Shown in pieces: positions 46,224 to 55,922 of a DNA stretch of 64,000 nucleotides (positions are counted from its first letter, which is position 1; each line of letters starts with the position of its first letter). Source of the DNA: Carbonatibacter sp965199245 (GTDB taxonomy: Bacteria > Pseudomonadota > Alphaproteobacteria > Kiloniellales > Kiloniellaceae); contig CBDAQP010000003.1 in NCBI GenBank assembly GCA_965199245.1, positions 1-64,000 of the forward strand, in the 5' to 3' direction. The notes beneath the pieces were generated by a model. It was not told the origin of the DNA, did not search any database, and worked only from the letters and a program-made list of their open reading frames with translations. A program made the position numbers and the translations under genes.

Positions 46224-46716
46224 GCACCTGCAAAAAACAGGACATGACATTCATTCTCAGTGTATGATGTCTCTTGGAAGTAGGGCATATTGACCTTATA
46301 TGTCCTGACATGAAACGTGACGATGCCATGAAAATCATTCAGGAAGAGGCCAAAAAGCGCGGCCTTGATGTCACCGTACAATAACAAAGCAGGCAAGGAT
46401 TTTCACGTTAAAGTCACTGTCGGGATTTAACGGGGCATGACAGATGAACAGGCTTGAATACCCGTGCGATCTGACACTCCCTGCCGAGAGTGGTACGGCG
46501 ACCTTTCCGGGTTATGAAACCGGGGTAAACTCCTCCCCACAGAGGACGGCACAACAGGTGCCTATAAGGCAAGAATTGTGAATATCTCCAGCCACTCCAG
46601 ACACGCTGGCGAAGAAATTGCCCCTCTCGGCGACGATGACAAGCGGATCTTGAGCTATTTGTTTCAACATATGGTAGAAAAATACAACTATCAGCTTTGA
46701 GCGCAAGAGAGCGACC
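46224..46716. other. Spacer with coding remnants between hsdS and hsdR
   Basis: Almost 500 bases separate the two genes, where type I operons are usually tighter or carry one accessory gene. Short plus-strand frames look like pieces of lost genes: MKRDDAMKIIQEEAKKRG (46310-46384, open upstream to 46268) and MNRLEYPCDLTLPAES (46444-46581). A third, ending in ILSYLFQHMVEKYNYQL just before 46700, is also seen. I recognise none of them. No intact gene is supported. Confidence 0.5.
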
Positions 46717-49700
46717 ATGACCACAGACACCACAACTATCGCACAATCGAACAATTTTATTATTCTTGACCGTTACACCAGACAGCCCGACACCCAGAGG
46801 GGGTTTCAAAGTGAAAATGGCCTTGAAGATGAGTTTGTGCAGGATTTGGTACACCAGGGTTATGAGTTTTCAAGGGGCGTCACGACCCCGGATGATCTGT
46901 TGGACAACCTGCGCAAGCGATTACAGGACTTAAATGATGTCCGTTTTACAGATGACGAGTGGGGGCGATTTGTCGAAGGCTATCTGGACAAAGCGGGGGA
47001 GGGACAGCTTGAAAAAACACGCAAGGTTCATGATGACTATATCCATGATTTTGTTTTTGACAGCGGGCGCATTCGAAATATCGCGCTGTTTGACAAAAAA
47101 CATATGGCGCGCAACAGGCTCCAGGTCATCAGGCAGTTCAAACAAACGGGATGCTTTACAAACCGCTATGACGTGACGATTTTGGTCAATGGCCTGCCGC
47201 TGGTGCAGGTGGAATTGAAAAGGCGCGGTGTTGCTATTCGGGAGGCTTTTCACCAAATCGACCGCTATCGCCATGAAAGTTTGAACAGCAGAAACTCGCT
47301 TTATAAATATCTGCAAATCTTTGTCATTTCCAATGGCACGGACAGCCGCTATTTCGCCAATACCACCCCGCGTGACCGCGACAGTTTTGATTTTACCATG
47401 AATTGGGCACTGGCAGATAACCGCCCGATGCGTGACCTGAAAGATTTCACCGCGACCTTTTTTCAAAAAAACACCCTTTTAAATCTGTTGCTCCGCTATG
47501 CGGTGTTTGATGCCAGTAATAGCCTGTTGATTATGCGCCCCTATCAGATTGCGGCAACGGAGCGCATGTTGTGGAAAATTGACGCCAATAAAAAAAATGA
47601 CCCCAGGGGGGGTTATATCTGGCACGCGACCGGGTCGGGGAAAACGCTGACCAGTTTCAAGGCGGCGCGTCTGGCGACCGAGCGCGACTTTATTGATAAA
47701 GTGATCTTTGTCGTGGACAGAAAAGACCTCGATTACAAAACGATGAAGGACTATCAAAAATTTTCAAAGGATAGCGTCAATGGGTCGGACAGTACCGCCG
47801 GACTCAAACGCAACCTGAACCGCGACGATAACAGGATTATCGTCACGACCACTCAAAAGCTCCACAAGCTGATGAAAAGCGAGAGTGATCTGGAGGTTTA
47901 TGACAAGCGCGTGATTTTTATCTTTGACGAATGCCACCGGAGCCAGTTTGGCGAGATGCAGGAAAAATTGCAAAAAACATTCAACAATTTTTGCCAGTTT
48001 GGTTTTACGGGAACCCCGATCTTTGACGAAAATGCCCAGAAAAATGCCCAGACAGAAAAAACAACCGGGGATGTTTTCGGTGAGCCCTTACATAAATATT
48101 TGCTTCCCGATGCTATTCGCGATGGCAAGGTGCTTAAACTCAAGGTCGATTATAACAATACGCGCCCCAAATCCAAAGACACTGAATGCGAACAGGATTT
48201 GGAAAGGCTCCGCGCGGCAGAAACAAAAGGGCTTTTGCACCATCCTGAACGCATTGGGGGGATTTCCAGCTATATCCTGAAAAACTTTCGCCGCAAAACC
48301 CACCGCCGAGAGGGGCAGGGCTTTAATGCGTTATTTGCTGTCAGTTCGATACCGGCGGCAAAACTGTATTATGAAGAACTGCACAAACAGCAGGAAAATC
48401 AAAAAGAACCGCTTAAAATCGCAACAATTTTTTCCTTTGCCGCCAATGAGGAAACCCCTCATGAACGACCAAAGATCGGAGGAAACCTCGAAGACGAATC
48501 CTGTGATCCCTCTGCCCTCCCCAAGACATCGAAACAGTTTTTATCCGGGGCGATTGATGATTACAATCGTCTGTTCGGGACGAGTTTCGGTATCGAAAGC
48601 CAGAAATTTCAAAACTATTATCGCGACCTTGCCAGACGGATGGAAGCGGGTGAAATCGATCTGTTGATTGTGGTGGGCATGTTCTTGACGGGTTTTGATG
48701 CCCCCAAACTCAATACCCTGTTTGTTGATAAAAATTTGCGCCATCATGGCCTGATACAGGCCTATTCACGCACCAACCGCATTTACAATGGAACCAAAGC
48801 CTTTGGTAATATTGTGACCTTTCGCAACCTGGAATCTGCAACGGACGATGCCATTCGGCTGTTCTGTGATGATGAGGCCGACGAAACCAAATGCATTATC
48901 CTGGAAAAATCCTTCGAAGACTATATCGATGAGTTCAGTGATCTGGTGCGTAAATTGGGACAAAATTTTCCCCAACCGGGTGAAATTGTGACCACAGCGG
49001 ATAAAAAATCCTTTGTTCAGTTGTTTGGTGACTATTTGCGTTTCGACAACAGATTGCAGAATTATGATGAGTTCGCGTGTCTGAAAGCACTGCAAGACCT
49101 TGATCCGGATGATACCAGATCCCTTGAGGCCTTGCGGGAAGAGCAGGGCATGAGTGATGATACGTTCGCAATCCTGCAAAATGTTCCGCCCCTGCCGTCC
49201 GTGCGTCAGGTTCAGGACTATTGTTCTGTCTATAACGATATTCGCGACTGGTTGCGACGGGAAAAAGAATCAGGCGAAGAAGACGCGCTGACTGATTGGG
49301 ACGGGATTGTTTTTGAGGTTGATTTGCTCAAATCCCGGGACATCGACCTTGACTATATTTTGAAACAGATTTTTGAAAAAAGACAAACACCGGACAACAA
49401 AGCCACGCTGGTCGAAGACGCGCAGCGTCTCATTCGTGCCAGTATGGGCGAGCGCGCCAAGGAAGACCTGCTGGTCAAATTCATCGAGCAGGAACTGGAC
49501 GAAGACGCCCCCCGGATGGAAGACGCCCCCCGGATGATCGAAAATTTTTTACAGCTTTGCACAGGATGAGCAGCGGCGCGCAGCCGATGCGTTGATTGCG
49601 GACGAAAACCTGAACAGGGATGCCGCGAAACGCTACCTGGCCAAAGAAGTCAAGCGCGGTTTCGTCCGCGACGAAGGAACGGATTTGAATGAAATCCTGC

Positions 49701-49822
49701 CAAAAATGAGTCCGCTCAATCCGCAATACCTGCCCAAAAAGCAGACCGTTTTCCGCAAGGTGACAGACTTTGTGGAAAAATTCAAAGGAATCGGCGAAAA
49801 AGCCCAGGAGCCGCCAAATTGA
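46717..49822 (+). CDS. hsdR: Type I restriction endonuclease subunit HsdR, frameshifted near the 3' end
   Basis: HsdR is the translocating restriction subunit. Residues about 150-170 carry the nuclease motif ending VELKRRG. The helicase motor has Walker A ATGSGKT (304-310) and DECH (404-407), then GMFLTGFDAPKLNTLFVDKN and YSRTNRIY. The continuous frame ends at 49569 (950 residues). The family C-terminus (FAQDEQRRAADALIADE, ending KFKGIGEKAQEPPN) continues in the next frame to 49822. The break is near AAAATTTTTT (49541-49550). Just before it, 18 bases encoding EDAPRM are duplicated. The lost C-terminal domain normally binds the methylase, so restriction is probably off unless the tract reverts or slips. 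Confidence 0.93.
49501..49536 (+). repeat. 18-bp tandem duplication in hsdR
   Basis: GAAGACGCCCCCCGGATG occurs twice in a row, giving EDAPRM-EDAPRM. It keeps the frame, includes a C6 run and lies only a few bases before the hsdR frameshift. Confidence 0.95.
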
Positions 49823-49904
49823 GTGCTTCCGGAAACCTCCAGCCTCTGTTGCAGGAGACGACCTGAGATGCCCCAAGCAACGGGGGTTTGCAGAATGGCC
49901 CAAA

Positions 49905-49994
<90 letters not shown>

Positions 49995-50077
49995 ACTGCG
50001 CGCCCCCACAGGGTTTACGACGGGTCATCATCTACATAATGTGGCGGGGGTGTGTCAATAATTTTCAACAATCTACG

Positions 50078-50443
50078 CTACCCCGCGCGTTTGACCAGAC
50101 TACTGATTTCGATGCAGAGTTTTTCGTTGCGGATAATCACGTCACCTTCGGCAATGATCCGGTCGTTGAGGCTGATTTCAACCTTGTCATCTATTTCTTT
50201 TTCCAATTCGACCACGGCCCCACGGCCCATTTTCAACAGCTGGCTCACCGGCATCTGTGCTGTGCCCAGAATTGCCGAGACTTCAAGCTCCACGCCGTGA
50301 ATGGCGGGCCTGGTGTCGTCGGCGTCTGCGGGGGTGTCTGCGGATCCGTCGCCGGTGGACGTGTCATCTGCGTCGTTGTCCGGTTGGCCCGTGTCTTCCA
50401 TGGCGCGCGCCATGGCATCATCATCCATATCCTCATCACTCAT
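50078..50443 (-). CDS. fliN: Flagellar motor switch protein FliN
   Basis: The 121-residue protein forms part of the C-ring that sets rotation direction. The C-terminal 75 residues are a SpoA domain (VELEVSAILGTAQMPVSQLL, then GAVVELEK and NDRIIAEGDVI). The first 45 residues are very acidic and low in complexity (repeated Asp, Ala, Thr), a variable extension seen in alphaproteobacterial FliN. It stands alone here, away from other flagellar genes. It implies the organism is, or recently was, motile. Confidence 0.9.
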   Translation of the reverse strand: MSDEDMDDDAMARAMEDTGQPDNDADDTSTGDGSADTPADADDTRPAIHGVELEVSAILGTAQMPVSQLLKMGRGAVVELEKEIDDKVEISLNDRIIAEGDVIIRNEKLCIEISSLVKRAG

Positions 50444-50609
50444 TGCCGACCTCTTCTGCGTTCAAGGTTGCGTTTTTGACCTCTCCGGACACTATAGACG
50501 TCTGGAAATTAAAAATCACTGAATTTTGTGGTGGTCAGTGACTCTTTCCCTGTTGCCCCGGTTGATAACCTTGAACATAATCAGGGGCAGATTTTCAGTG
50601 GGTGAGAGT

Positions 50610-51830
50610 GTGAAGAAAAAAACGCACAACAGGCTTTTACACGGCCTTTTTTTCCTGTCCCTGGCTGTATTTTTTCAGATCAGCCCCGGTCGGGGGGGGG
50701 CCGCGCAACAGGATTTTGACTCCTGGCTCGTGTCATTACGCGACGACGCCCGCGCGGCGGGGGTGTCAGAGCGCACTCTTGATCTGGCCTTTCGCGATTT
50801 TCAACCGATTGAGCAGGTTTTTGACCTTAATCGCAAGCAACCGGAATATGTCCGTACTTTTTTGGATTATCTGGGTCGGGTGGTCAATGACCGCCGCATT
50901 GCCCTGGCGCGGGAGATGATGCGAAAACATAAAGCCTTGCTGGATCGGGTGAGCCGTCAATATGGCGTGCAGAGCAGATTTTTGGTTGCCTTTTGGGGGC
51001 TGGAAACTGATTTCGGTGGATTTATGGGCGGGTTTTCGGCGATCAGAGCCCTGGCAACACTGGCCCAGGATCCGCGCCGGGGTGATTTTTTTCGTGCCGA
51101 ATTGATTGCCGCGCTTCACATTCTGGATCAAGGGCATATTGAACTGTCCGACATGGAAAGTTCCTGGGCCGGGGCCATGGGCCATGTCCAGTTTATGCCA
51201 CGAACCTTTCGCACCTATGCCGTTGATGACAACGGGAACGGACGCAAAGATATATGGGCCGAATTGCCCGATGCTTTGGCCTCTGCGGCAAACTACCTCT
51301 CTGCGATGGGCTGGAAGAGCGACGAAACATGGGGGCGGGAGGTCATCGTTCCCCCCGCATTTGACTGGTCACTTGCCCGCCTGTCCTTGCGTAAGCCTTT
51401 GCGCGAATGGCAGGATCTCGGCATTCGCAAAACAGACGGCGGTGACTTGCCCGCCGCCACGATAGACGCATCGCTTTTTTTGCCCATGGGACACAAAGGC
51501 CCTGCGTTTCTGGTCTATGGCAACTATGACAAGATCCTGAAATGGAATAGTTCAAATTTTTATGCCCTGGCTGTCGGGCATTTCGCAGACCGGATCGCAG
51601 GACAGCCCGCCCTGCGGGCATTGGCTTTGCCCAGAGCACAGCCGCTTGCCCGAACGGATGTGGTTGAAATTCAAAACCACCTCAATCGTCTGGGCTATTC
51701 CGTTGGCGATGCGGATGGAATCCCGGGGCGCGGCACACGCGAAGGGATTCGGCGTTTTCAGGACGACACAGGCTTGCCCGCAGACGGCTATGCAGATTAT
51801 AGTCTGCTGGAAGTCCTGCGCAGGCGTTGA
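50610..51830 (+). CDS. MltB-family lytic murein transglycosylase with peptidoglycan-binding domain
   Basis: This enzyme cleaves the glycan strand with formation of anhydromuramic acid. From the GTG at 50610 it has 406 residues: a signal peptide (about 1-32), a catalytic domain with Glu132 in FWGLETDFGG and GAMGHVQFMP, and a C-terminal PG_binding_1 domain (about 340-406, LNRLGYSVGDADGIPGRGT). A G9 run (50692-50700) lies at the end of the signal peptide. An upstream frame to 50526 is open but unlikely to be translated. Confidence 0.92.
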   Translation: MKKKTHNRLLHGLFFLSLAVFFQISPGRGGAAQQDFDSWLVSLRDDARAAGVSERTLDLAFRDFQPIEQVFDLNRKQPEYVRTFLDYLGRVVNDRRIALAREMMRKHKALLDRVSRQYGVQSRFLVAFWGLETDFGGFMGGFSAIRALATLAQDPRRGDFFRAELIAALHILDQGHIELSDMESSWAGAMGHVQFMPRTFRTYAVDDNGNGRKDIWAELPDALASAANYLSAMGWKSDETWGREVIVPPAFDWSLARLSLRKPLREWQDLGIRKTDGGDLPAATIDASLFLPMGHKGPAFLVYGNYDKILKWNSSNFYALAVGHFADRIAGQPALRALALPRAQPLARTDVVEIQNHLNRLGYSVGDADGIPGRGTREGIRRFQDDTGLPADGYADYSLLEVLRRR

Positions 51831-51900
51831 GCCAGACAAGGGAACAGGTTTTTTGGAACAGGTTTTTTTCGGGGTTTCTTATCGGGTGAGGGGGGCCATC

Positions 51901-52899
51901 GTGTTTGCGCGGTGCTGTTGTTTTTTCCTGCGCTGTTTACGCGCAGAGATTGCCTGTTCTGTGCTGTTGATAACGGCCCTCGCGGGCTGTGCAGAAATCG
52001 AACTGATCGGCAATACGGCGAAAAAAATCACGCACTCTGCACCATCGCGCGGGGATTACAAGGTTGGCAAACCCTATCAGATCAAGGGCAAATGGTACTA
52101 TCCGGCCGAAGACTATGGCTATGTTGAAACGGGTGTTGCGTCGTGGTACGGCCCGGGTTTTCATGGCAAAAAAACCGCCAATGGCGAAATTTTCGATGAA
52201 AATGCACTCACGGCGGCGCATCGCACCCTGCCCATGCCGTCTTTTGTCAAGGTGACAAATCTAGACAATGGCAGGGTTTTGATCCTGCGCGTGAATGATC
52301 GCGGCCCCTTTGCCTATAATCGTATTCTTGACGTGTCACAGCGCGGGGCGGAATTGTTGGGCTTTCGTCGTCAGGGGACGGCAAAGGTGCGGGTTGAAAT
52401 CCTGCCCGCAGAAAGCAGACAGGCCGCAGCCCTGGCCCGACAGGGCAAAAGTACAGAACCGCTCGCCCGCCAGATTGGGAATAATCGACAATCGCGCGTC
52501 ATTGTCGATGAACAGCTTTCCGCCCCGGTGAGCCTTGTTGAAAAACTGGATCGGGGGGCCGGTTTTGAACCCGACGCGCAAAATCAACCCCCGCAAAACT
52601 TCCCCCAACAGCCCCCGCAACAGCCCGTCAATGACGGCGTGGTTCGACAGGTGGCGGTGACAGCGTCCGATTTTTTTGTCCAGGCCGGGGCCTTTACCGC
52701 ATACCACAACGCCAATCGGCTGCGTGCGCGTCTATCCTCACTCGGTCAGGTGTCAGTGACAGAGATCACAACGGGGGGACGCCTTTTTTATCGCGTTCGG
52801 GTCGGGCCGCTGAAAACGGTTGGAGATGCGGATGCCATGCTTGAACGTTTGAGACTCAATGGTTATGAGGACTCGCGAATCATGATTGATAAGGAGTGA
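51901..52899 (+). CDS. rlpA: RlpA-like septal lipoprotein (double-psi barrel plus SPOR)
   Basis: RlpA acts on denuded glycan strands at division sites. The GTG at 51901 has an excellent AGGGGGG site before it and gives 332 residues with lipobox LAGC (Cys30). The DPBB domain (about 75-165) includes GVASWYGPGFHGKKTANGE (in part) and VNDRGPFAYNRILDVS. A Pro/Gln-rich linker leads to a C-terminal SPOR domain (about 255-332), which binds septal peptidoglycan. dacA follows at once. Confidence 0.93.
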   Translation: MFARCCCFFLRCLRAEIACSVLLITALAGCAEIELIGNTAKKITHSAPSRGDYKVGKPYQIKGKWYYPAEDYGYVETGVASWYGPGFHGKKTANGEIFDENALTAAHRTLPMPSFVKVTNLDNGRVLILRVNDRGPFAYNRILDVSQRGAELLGFRRQGTAKVRVEILPAESRQAAALARQGKSTEPLARQIGNNRQSRVIVDEQLSAPVSLVEKLDRGAGFEPDAQNQPPQNFPQQPPQQPVNDGVVRQVAVTASDFFVQAGAFTAYHNANRLRARLSSLGQVSVTEITTGGRLFYRVRVGPLKTVGDADAMLERLRLNGYEDSRIMIDKE

Positions 52900-52901
52900 T
52901 T

Positions 52902-54086
52902 TTGTTGCAGAACCCTGTTTATCGTAACGCGTTAGCGAAAAAATTTTTCATGCGTGCCCTTTCCCGTGTGCAAAGAGTGATCCTTGTTCCGGTTTTGTGT
53001 TTACTTCCTGCGGTTTCACAGGCTTTGGAGACCACGGCACGCGAAGCCTATCTCATGGATTATGAGACAAAGACCGTTTTGTTGAGCAAGAATGCATCGC
53101 GCCCCATGCCCCCGGCGTCGATGAGTAAAATGATGACGGTTTTCATGGTGTTTGAGCGCCTGCAAGCGGGGGTATTGGCTCTCGAAGATACTTTTCCGAT
53201 AAGTGAAAAGGCCTGGCGCAAAGGCGGGTCAAAAATGTTTGTTGAACTGGGGGATGAAATCAGCATCAGCAACCTTTTGCGCGGGATCATCGTTCAATCC
53301 GGCAATGATGCCTGTATTGCAATCGCCGAAGGACTGGCGGGGTCAGAGGACGCCTTTGCCCGCCAGATGAGCATCCGTGCCAGGGAACTGGGACTGGAAC
53401 AGAGCTATTTTGCCAATGCGACGGGCTGGCCTGATCCCGGTCAACGCATGTCGGCAAAAGACCTTGCACGTTTGGCGGATATTCTCATTACCCGCTTTCC
53501 CGAATACTACCATATTTTTTCTGAAAAATCGTTTCTCTGGTCAGGTATTCAACAGGGAAACCGCAATCCGCTTCTCTATCGCAATCTGGGCGTGGATGGT
53601 CTCAAAACCGGACACACCGAAGACGCAGGCTATGGTCTGACAGCCTCTGCCGTTCAGGGGGGGCGGCGGGTGATCGTTGTGGTCAATGGCTTGAAATCGA
53701 AAAAAGAACGGGCCGAAGAATCCGCGCGGCTGGTCTCGTGGGCCTTTCGTGATTTTTACAATGTGACACTCTTTCGCGCAGGCGAAGCCGTGGAGGATGC
53801 TCCGGCCTGGTTGGGCACCACCCAGACAGTCACCCTGGGGACAGAGCGTGATCTTGTCCTGACCTTGCCCGTGTCTGCAAAAAACACCATGACCGTCACC
53901 GCCATCTATGACAGCCCCGTTCAGACTCCTGTCGTGCAGGGGCAGCGTCTGGGTCAGATCACAATCGAGGCCGAAGGTTTAGAGCCTGTGGCGGTTCCCC
54001 TGGTTGCGCTCAATTCCGTGGATCGTCAGGGCGGGTTTCGCCGTCTTGTCTCTGCCTTTAACTTTTTGCTGTTCGGGCAACCCTGA
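52902..54086 (+). CDS. D-alanyl-D-alanine carboxypeptidase (PBP5/6 family)
   Basis: This enzyme trims the terminal D-Ala from peptidoglycan side chains in the periplasm. AAGGAG at 52889-52894 favours the TTG at 52902 or 52905 over the GTG at 52896, which is only one base away. The ATG at 52950 would still leave a good signal peptide. Active-site motifs are SMSK (73-76), SGN (133-135) and KTG (235-237). A C-terminal beta domain and amphipathic tail complete the family form. Confidence 0.93.
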   Translation: MLQNPVYRNALAKKFFMRALSRVQRVILVPVLCLLPAVSQALETTAREAYLMDYETKTVLLSKNASRPMPPASMSKMMTVFMVFERLQAGVLALEDTFPISEKAWRKGGSKMFVELGDEISISNLLRGIIVQSGNDACIAIAEGLAGSEDAFARQMSIRARELGLEQSYFANATGWPDPGQRMSAKDLARLADILITRFPEYYHIFSEKSFLWSGIQQGNRNPLLYRNLGVDGLKTGHTEDAGYGLTASAVQGGRRVIVVVNGLKSKKERAEESARLVSWAFRDFYNVTLFRAGEAVEDAPAWLGTTQTVTLGTERDLVLTLPVSAKNTMTVTAIYDSPVQTPVVQGQRLGQITIEAEGLEPVAVPLVALNSVDRQGGFRRLVSAFNFLLFGQP

Positions 54087-54769
54087 TGATGTCGGGGCGC
54101 GGGCTTTTTATTTCCTTTGAAGGGGGCGAAGGAAGCGGAAAGACAACACAGATCAAACGTCTGGCGGAAAGTCTCCGCACAGAGGATTTTCCTGTTTTAC
54201 ACACGCGCGAACCCGGTGGCACAGACGGCGGGGAAGACATTCGCGCCCTGTTGCTCCGGGGGCGTGATGACCGCTGGACAGCCCGCGCAGAGGCCCTGTT
54301 GGTTTCTGCCGCGCGTTATGAACATGTTCAGCGGGTGATCCGGCCTGCGCTTGAACGGGGAATGATTGTGCTGTGTGATCGTTTTTGCGATTCGACACTG
54401 GCCTATCAGGGGTTCGGACAGGGGCTTGATCTGGGCAAACTCGCCCAACTTCATGACTGGGTTTTGGGGTCTTTTAAACCTGACCTGACCTTTTTTCTGG
54501 ATGTGCCTGCGGAGGTTGGACTGACCAGAACCAAACAACGTGACGGGGACGAGACTCGATTCGAATCGATGGAACATGACTTTCACCGCCGTTTGCACGA
54601 AGGATTCCTGACCCTTGCCGCCGCAGAACCCGAACGTTTCAGGGTCGTTGACGGGCAGAGGCCGGTTGATGTCATTGCCCACGACATTCGCGGCCTGTTG
54701 GGGCCGGTTCTGGACTCGACCAGGATTGCACCTGCTCCCCGCACGGCTTCCCCCCGTGAGAGTGCGTAA
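54086..54769 (+). CDS. tmk: Thymidylate kinase
   Basis: This enzyme phosphorylates dTMP to dTDP. The P-loop FEGGEGSGKTT is at 11-21, TREPGGT and CDRFCDSTLAYQG follow, and the LID region is at about 145-160. The 227-residue product is slightly longer than usual, with a Pro/Arg/Ser-rich tail of about 20 residues. The start shares a base with the dacA stop. The tmk-holB pair is common. Confidence 0.95.
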   Translation: MMSGRGLFISFEGGEGSGKTTQIKRLAESLRTEDFPVLHTREPGGTDGGEDIRALLLRGRDDRWTARAEALLVSAARYEHVQRVIRPALERGMIVLCDRFCDSTLAYQGFGQGLDLGKLAQLHDWVLGSFKPDLTFFLDVPAEVGLTRTKQRDGDETRFESMEHDFHRRLHEGFLTLAAAEPERFRVVDGQRPVDVIAHDIRGLLGPVLDSTRIAPAPRTASPRESA

Positions 54770-54785
54770 TGGTCGAGGGCGCGTA

Positions 54786-55891
54786 ATGGTCAAGGACTCC
54801 CCGCGTGATGACGACCACCCCCGCCTGAGCGCAGAGCTGTTCGCACAAGAGGCGGCGGAGGCTGTTCTCTATCGGGCGTGGGCCTCCGGTCGTTTGCCCC
54901 ATGCGTGGATGCTCACCGGGCCAAAGGGCGTGGGCAAGGCCACCCTGGCCTATCGCTTTGCGCGTTTTTTGCTCCATAGCGGGGAGTCACAGGGGCAAAA
55001 TCCCGATCAAACACTGGACATTCCGCACAACAGCCGCACGTGGCGATGGGTGGCGAGCGGGGGACACCCTGATTTGATGGTTTTGGAACGCCTCCGTGAT
55101 GAACACAACAAAAAAGCATCCTTTATCCTGGCAGAAGACGCCCGCAAGTTGATTGATTTTACCCACATGACCGCCGCAAGCGGTGGGTGGCGGGTGGTCA
55201 TTGTTGATGCGCTCGAAGACATGAACAAAACGGCGGCGAATGCCTTGTTAAAAATCCTCGAGGAACCACCCGCGCGGATGGTTTTCCTTTTGGTCTGCCA
55301 ACATCCCGGGGCCGTTTTGCCAACGCTTTATTCACGTTGTTGTCATCTGTCCTTGCGGGCCATGGAACGTGAGCGGCTTTGCGACATTCTGGTTGATCTG
55401 TTGCGCGGGTGTCATCCGCCGCCTGATTCCGTTGATATGACTCTCCTGGCGAGCCTGTCCGACGGTGCACCGGGCAAGGCTCTTGCCCTGTGGGACTCGG
55501 GGGGGCTGGTCTTTATCGGGACATGACAGCGATGATCACGGGGCTTTTATCGGGTGACGGGGTTGCACTTCATCGCTTTGCGGATGATATTGTATCACCC
55601 CGGAACCCGGATGCGTTCGAGACAGTGATGGAACTTTACCTCTGGTGGGTGGGGCGGGTGATTGCCTTGCGGGCCTGTGGGGAACCAGACGACGCAGGGG
55701 ACAACCTCGGGACAAAAACCATGTGTTCTGTCGGACAACGCGGGACGGTTGCCGATTGGTTGGCCTTGCGAGATCGGGTGTCGAGCTGTACAGCGCAGGC
55801 CCTGAGTCTGCATCTGGACAGAAAGCAGGTTGTTTTGAGTCTTTTTGCGGACTTGAAAAATATGGGTTTAAAAAATATGAGTCGGTCGTAA
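54786..55891 (+). CDS. holB: DNA polymerase III subunit delta', frameshifted at a G7 tract
   Basis: The delta' subunit belongs to the clamp loader. From the ATG at 54786, GPKGVGKA (45-52) and LKILEEPPARMVFLLV match the family. The frame ends at 55526, about 246 residues. The missing C-terminal domain (LYRDMTAMITGLL, onward to 55891) continues in another frame. The break lies in GGGGGGG (55499-55505); one more G restores an unbroken reading. Because this subunit is normally needed for growth, sequencing error, ribosomal slippage or a very recent mutation are all possible. Confidence 0.88.
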
Positions 55892-55922
55892 TTTTGCACG
55901 ACCTGCGGAACAAAGGGTTTCG

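Noticed and set aside
46444..46581. HicB-like antitoxin (MNRLEYPCDLTLPAES)
   Set aside because: The resemblance is limited to a few residues. There is no DNA-binding half and no HicA toxin alongside.
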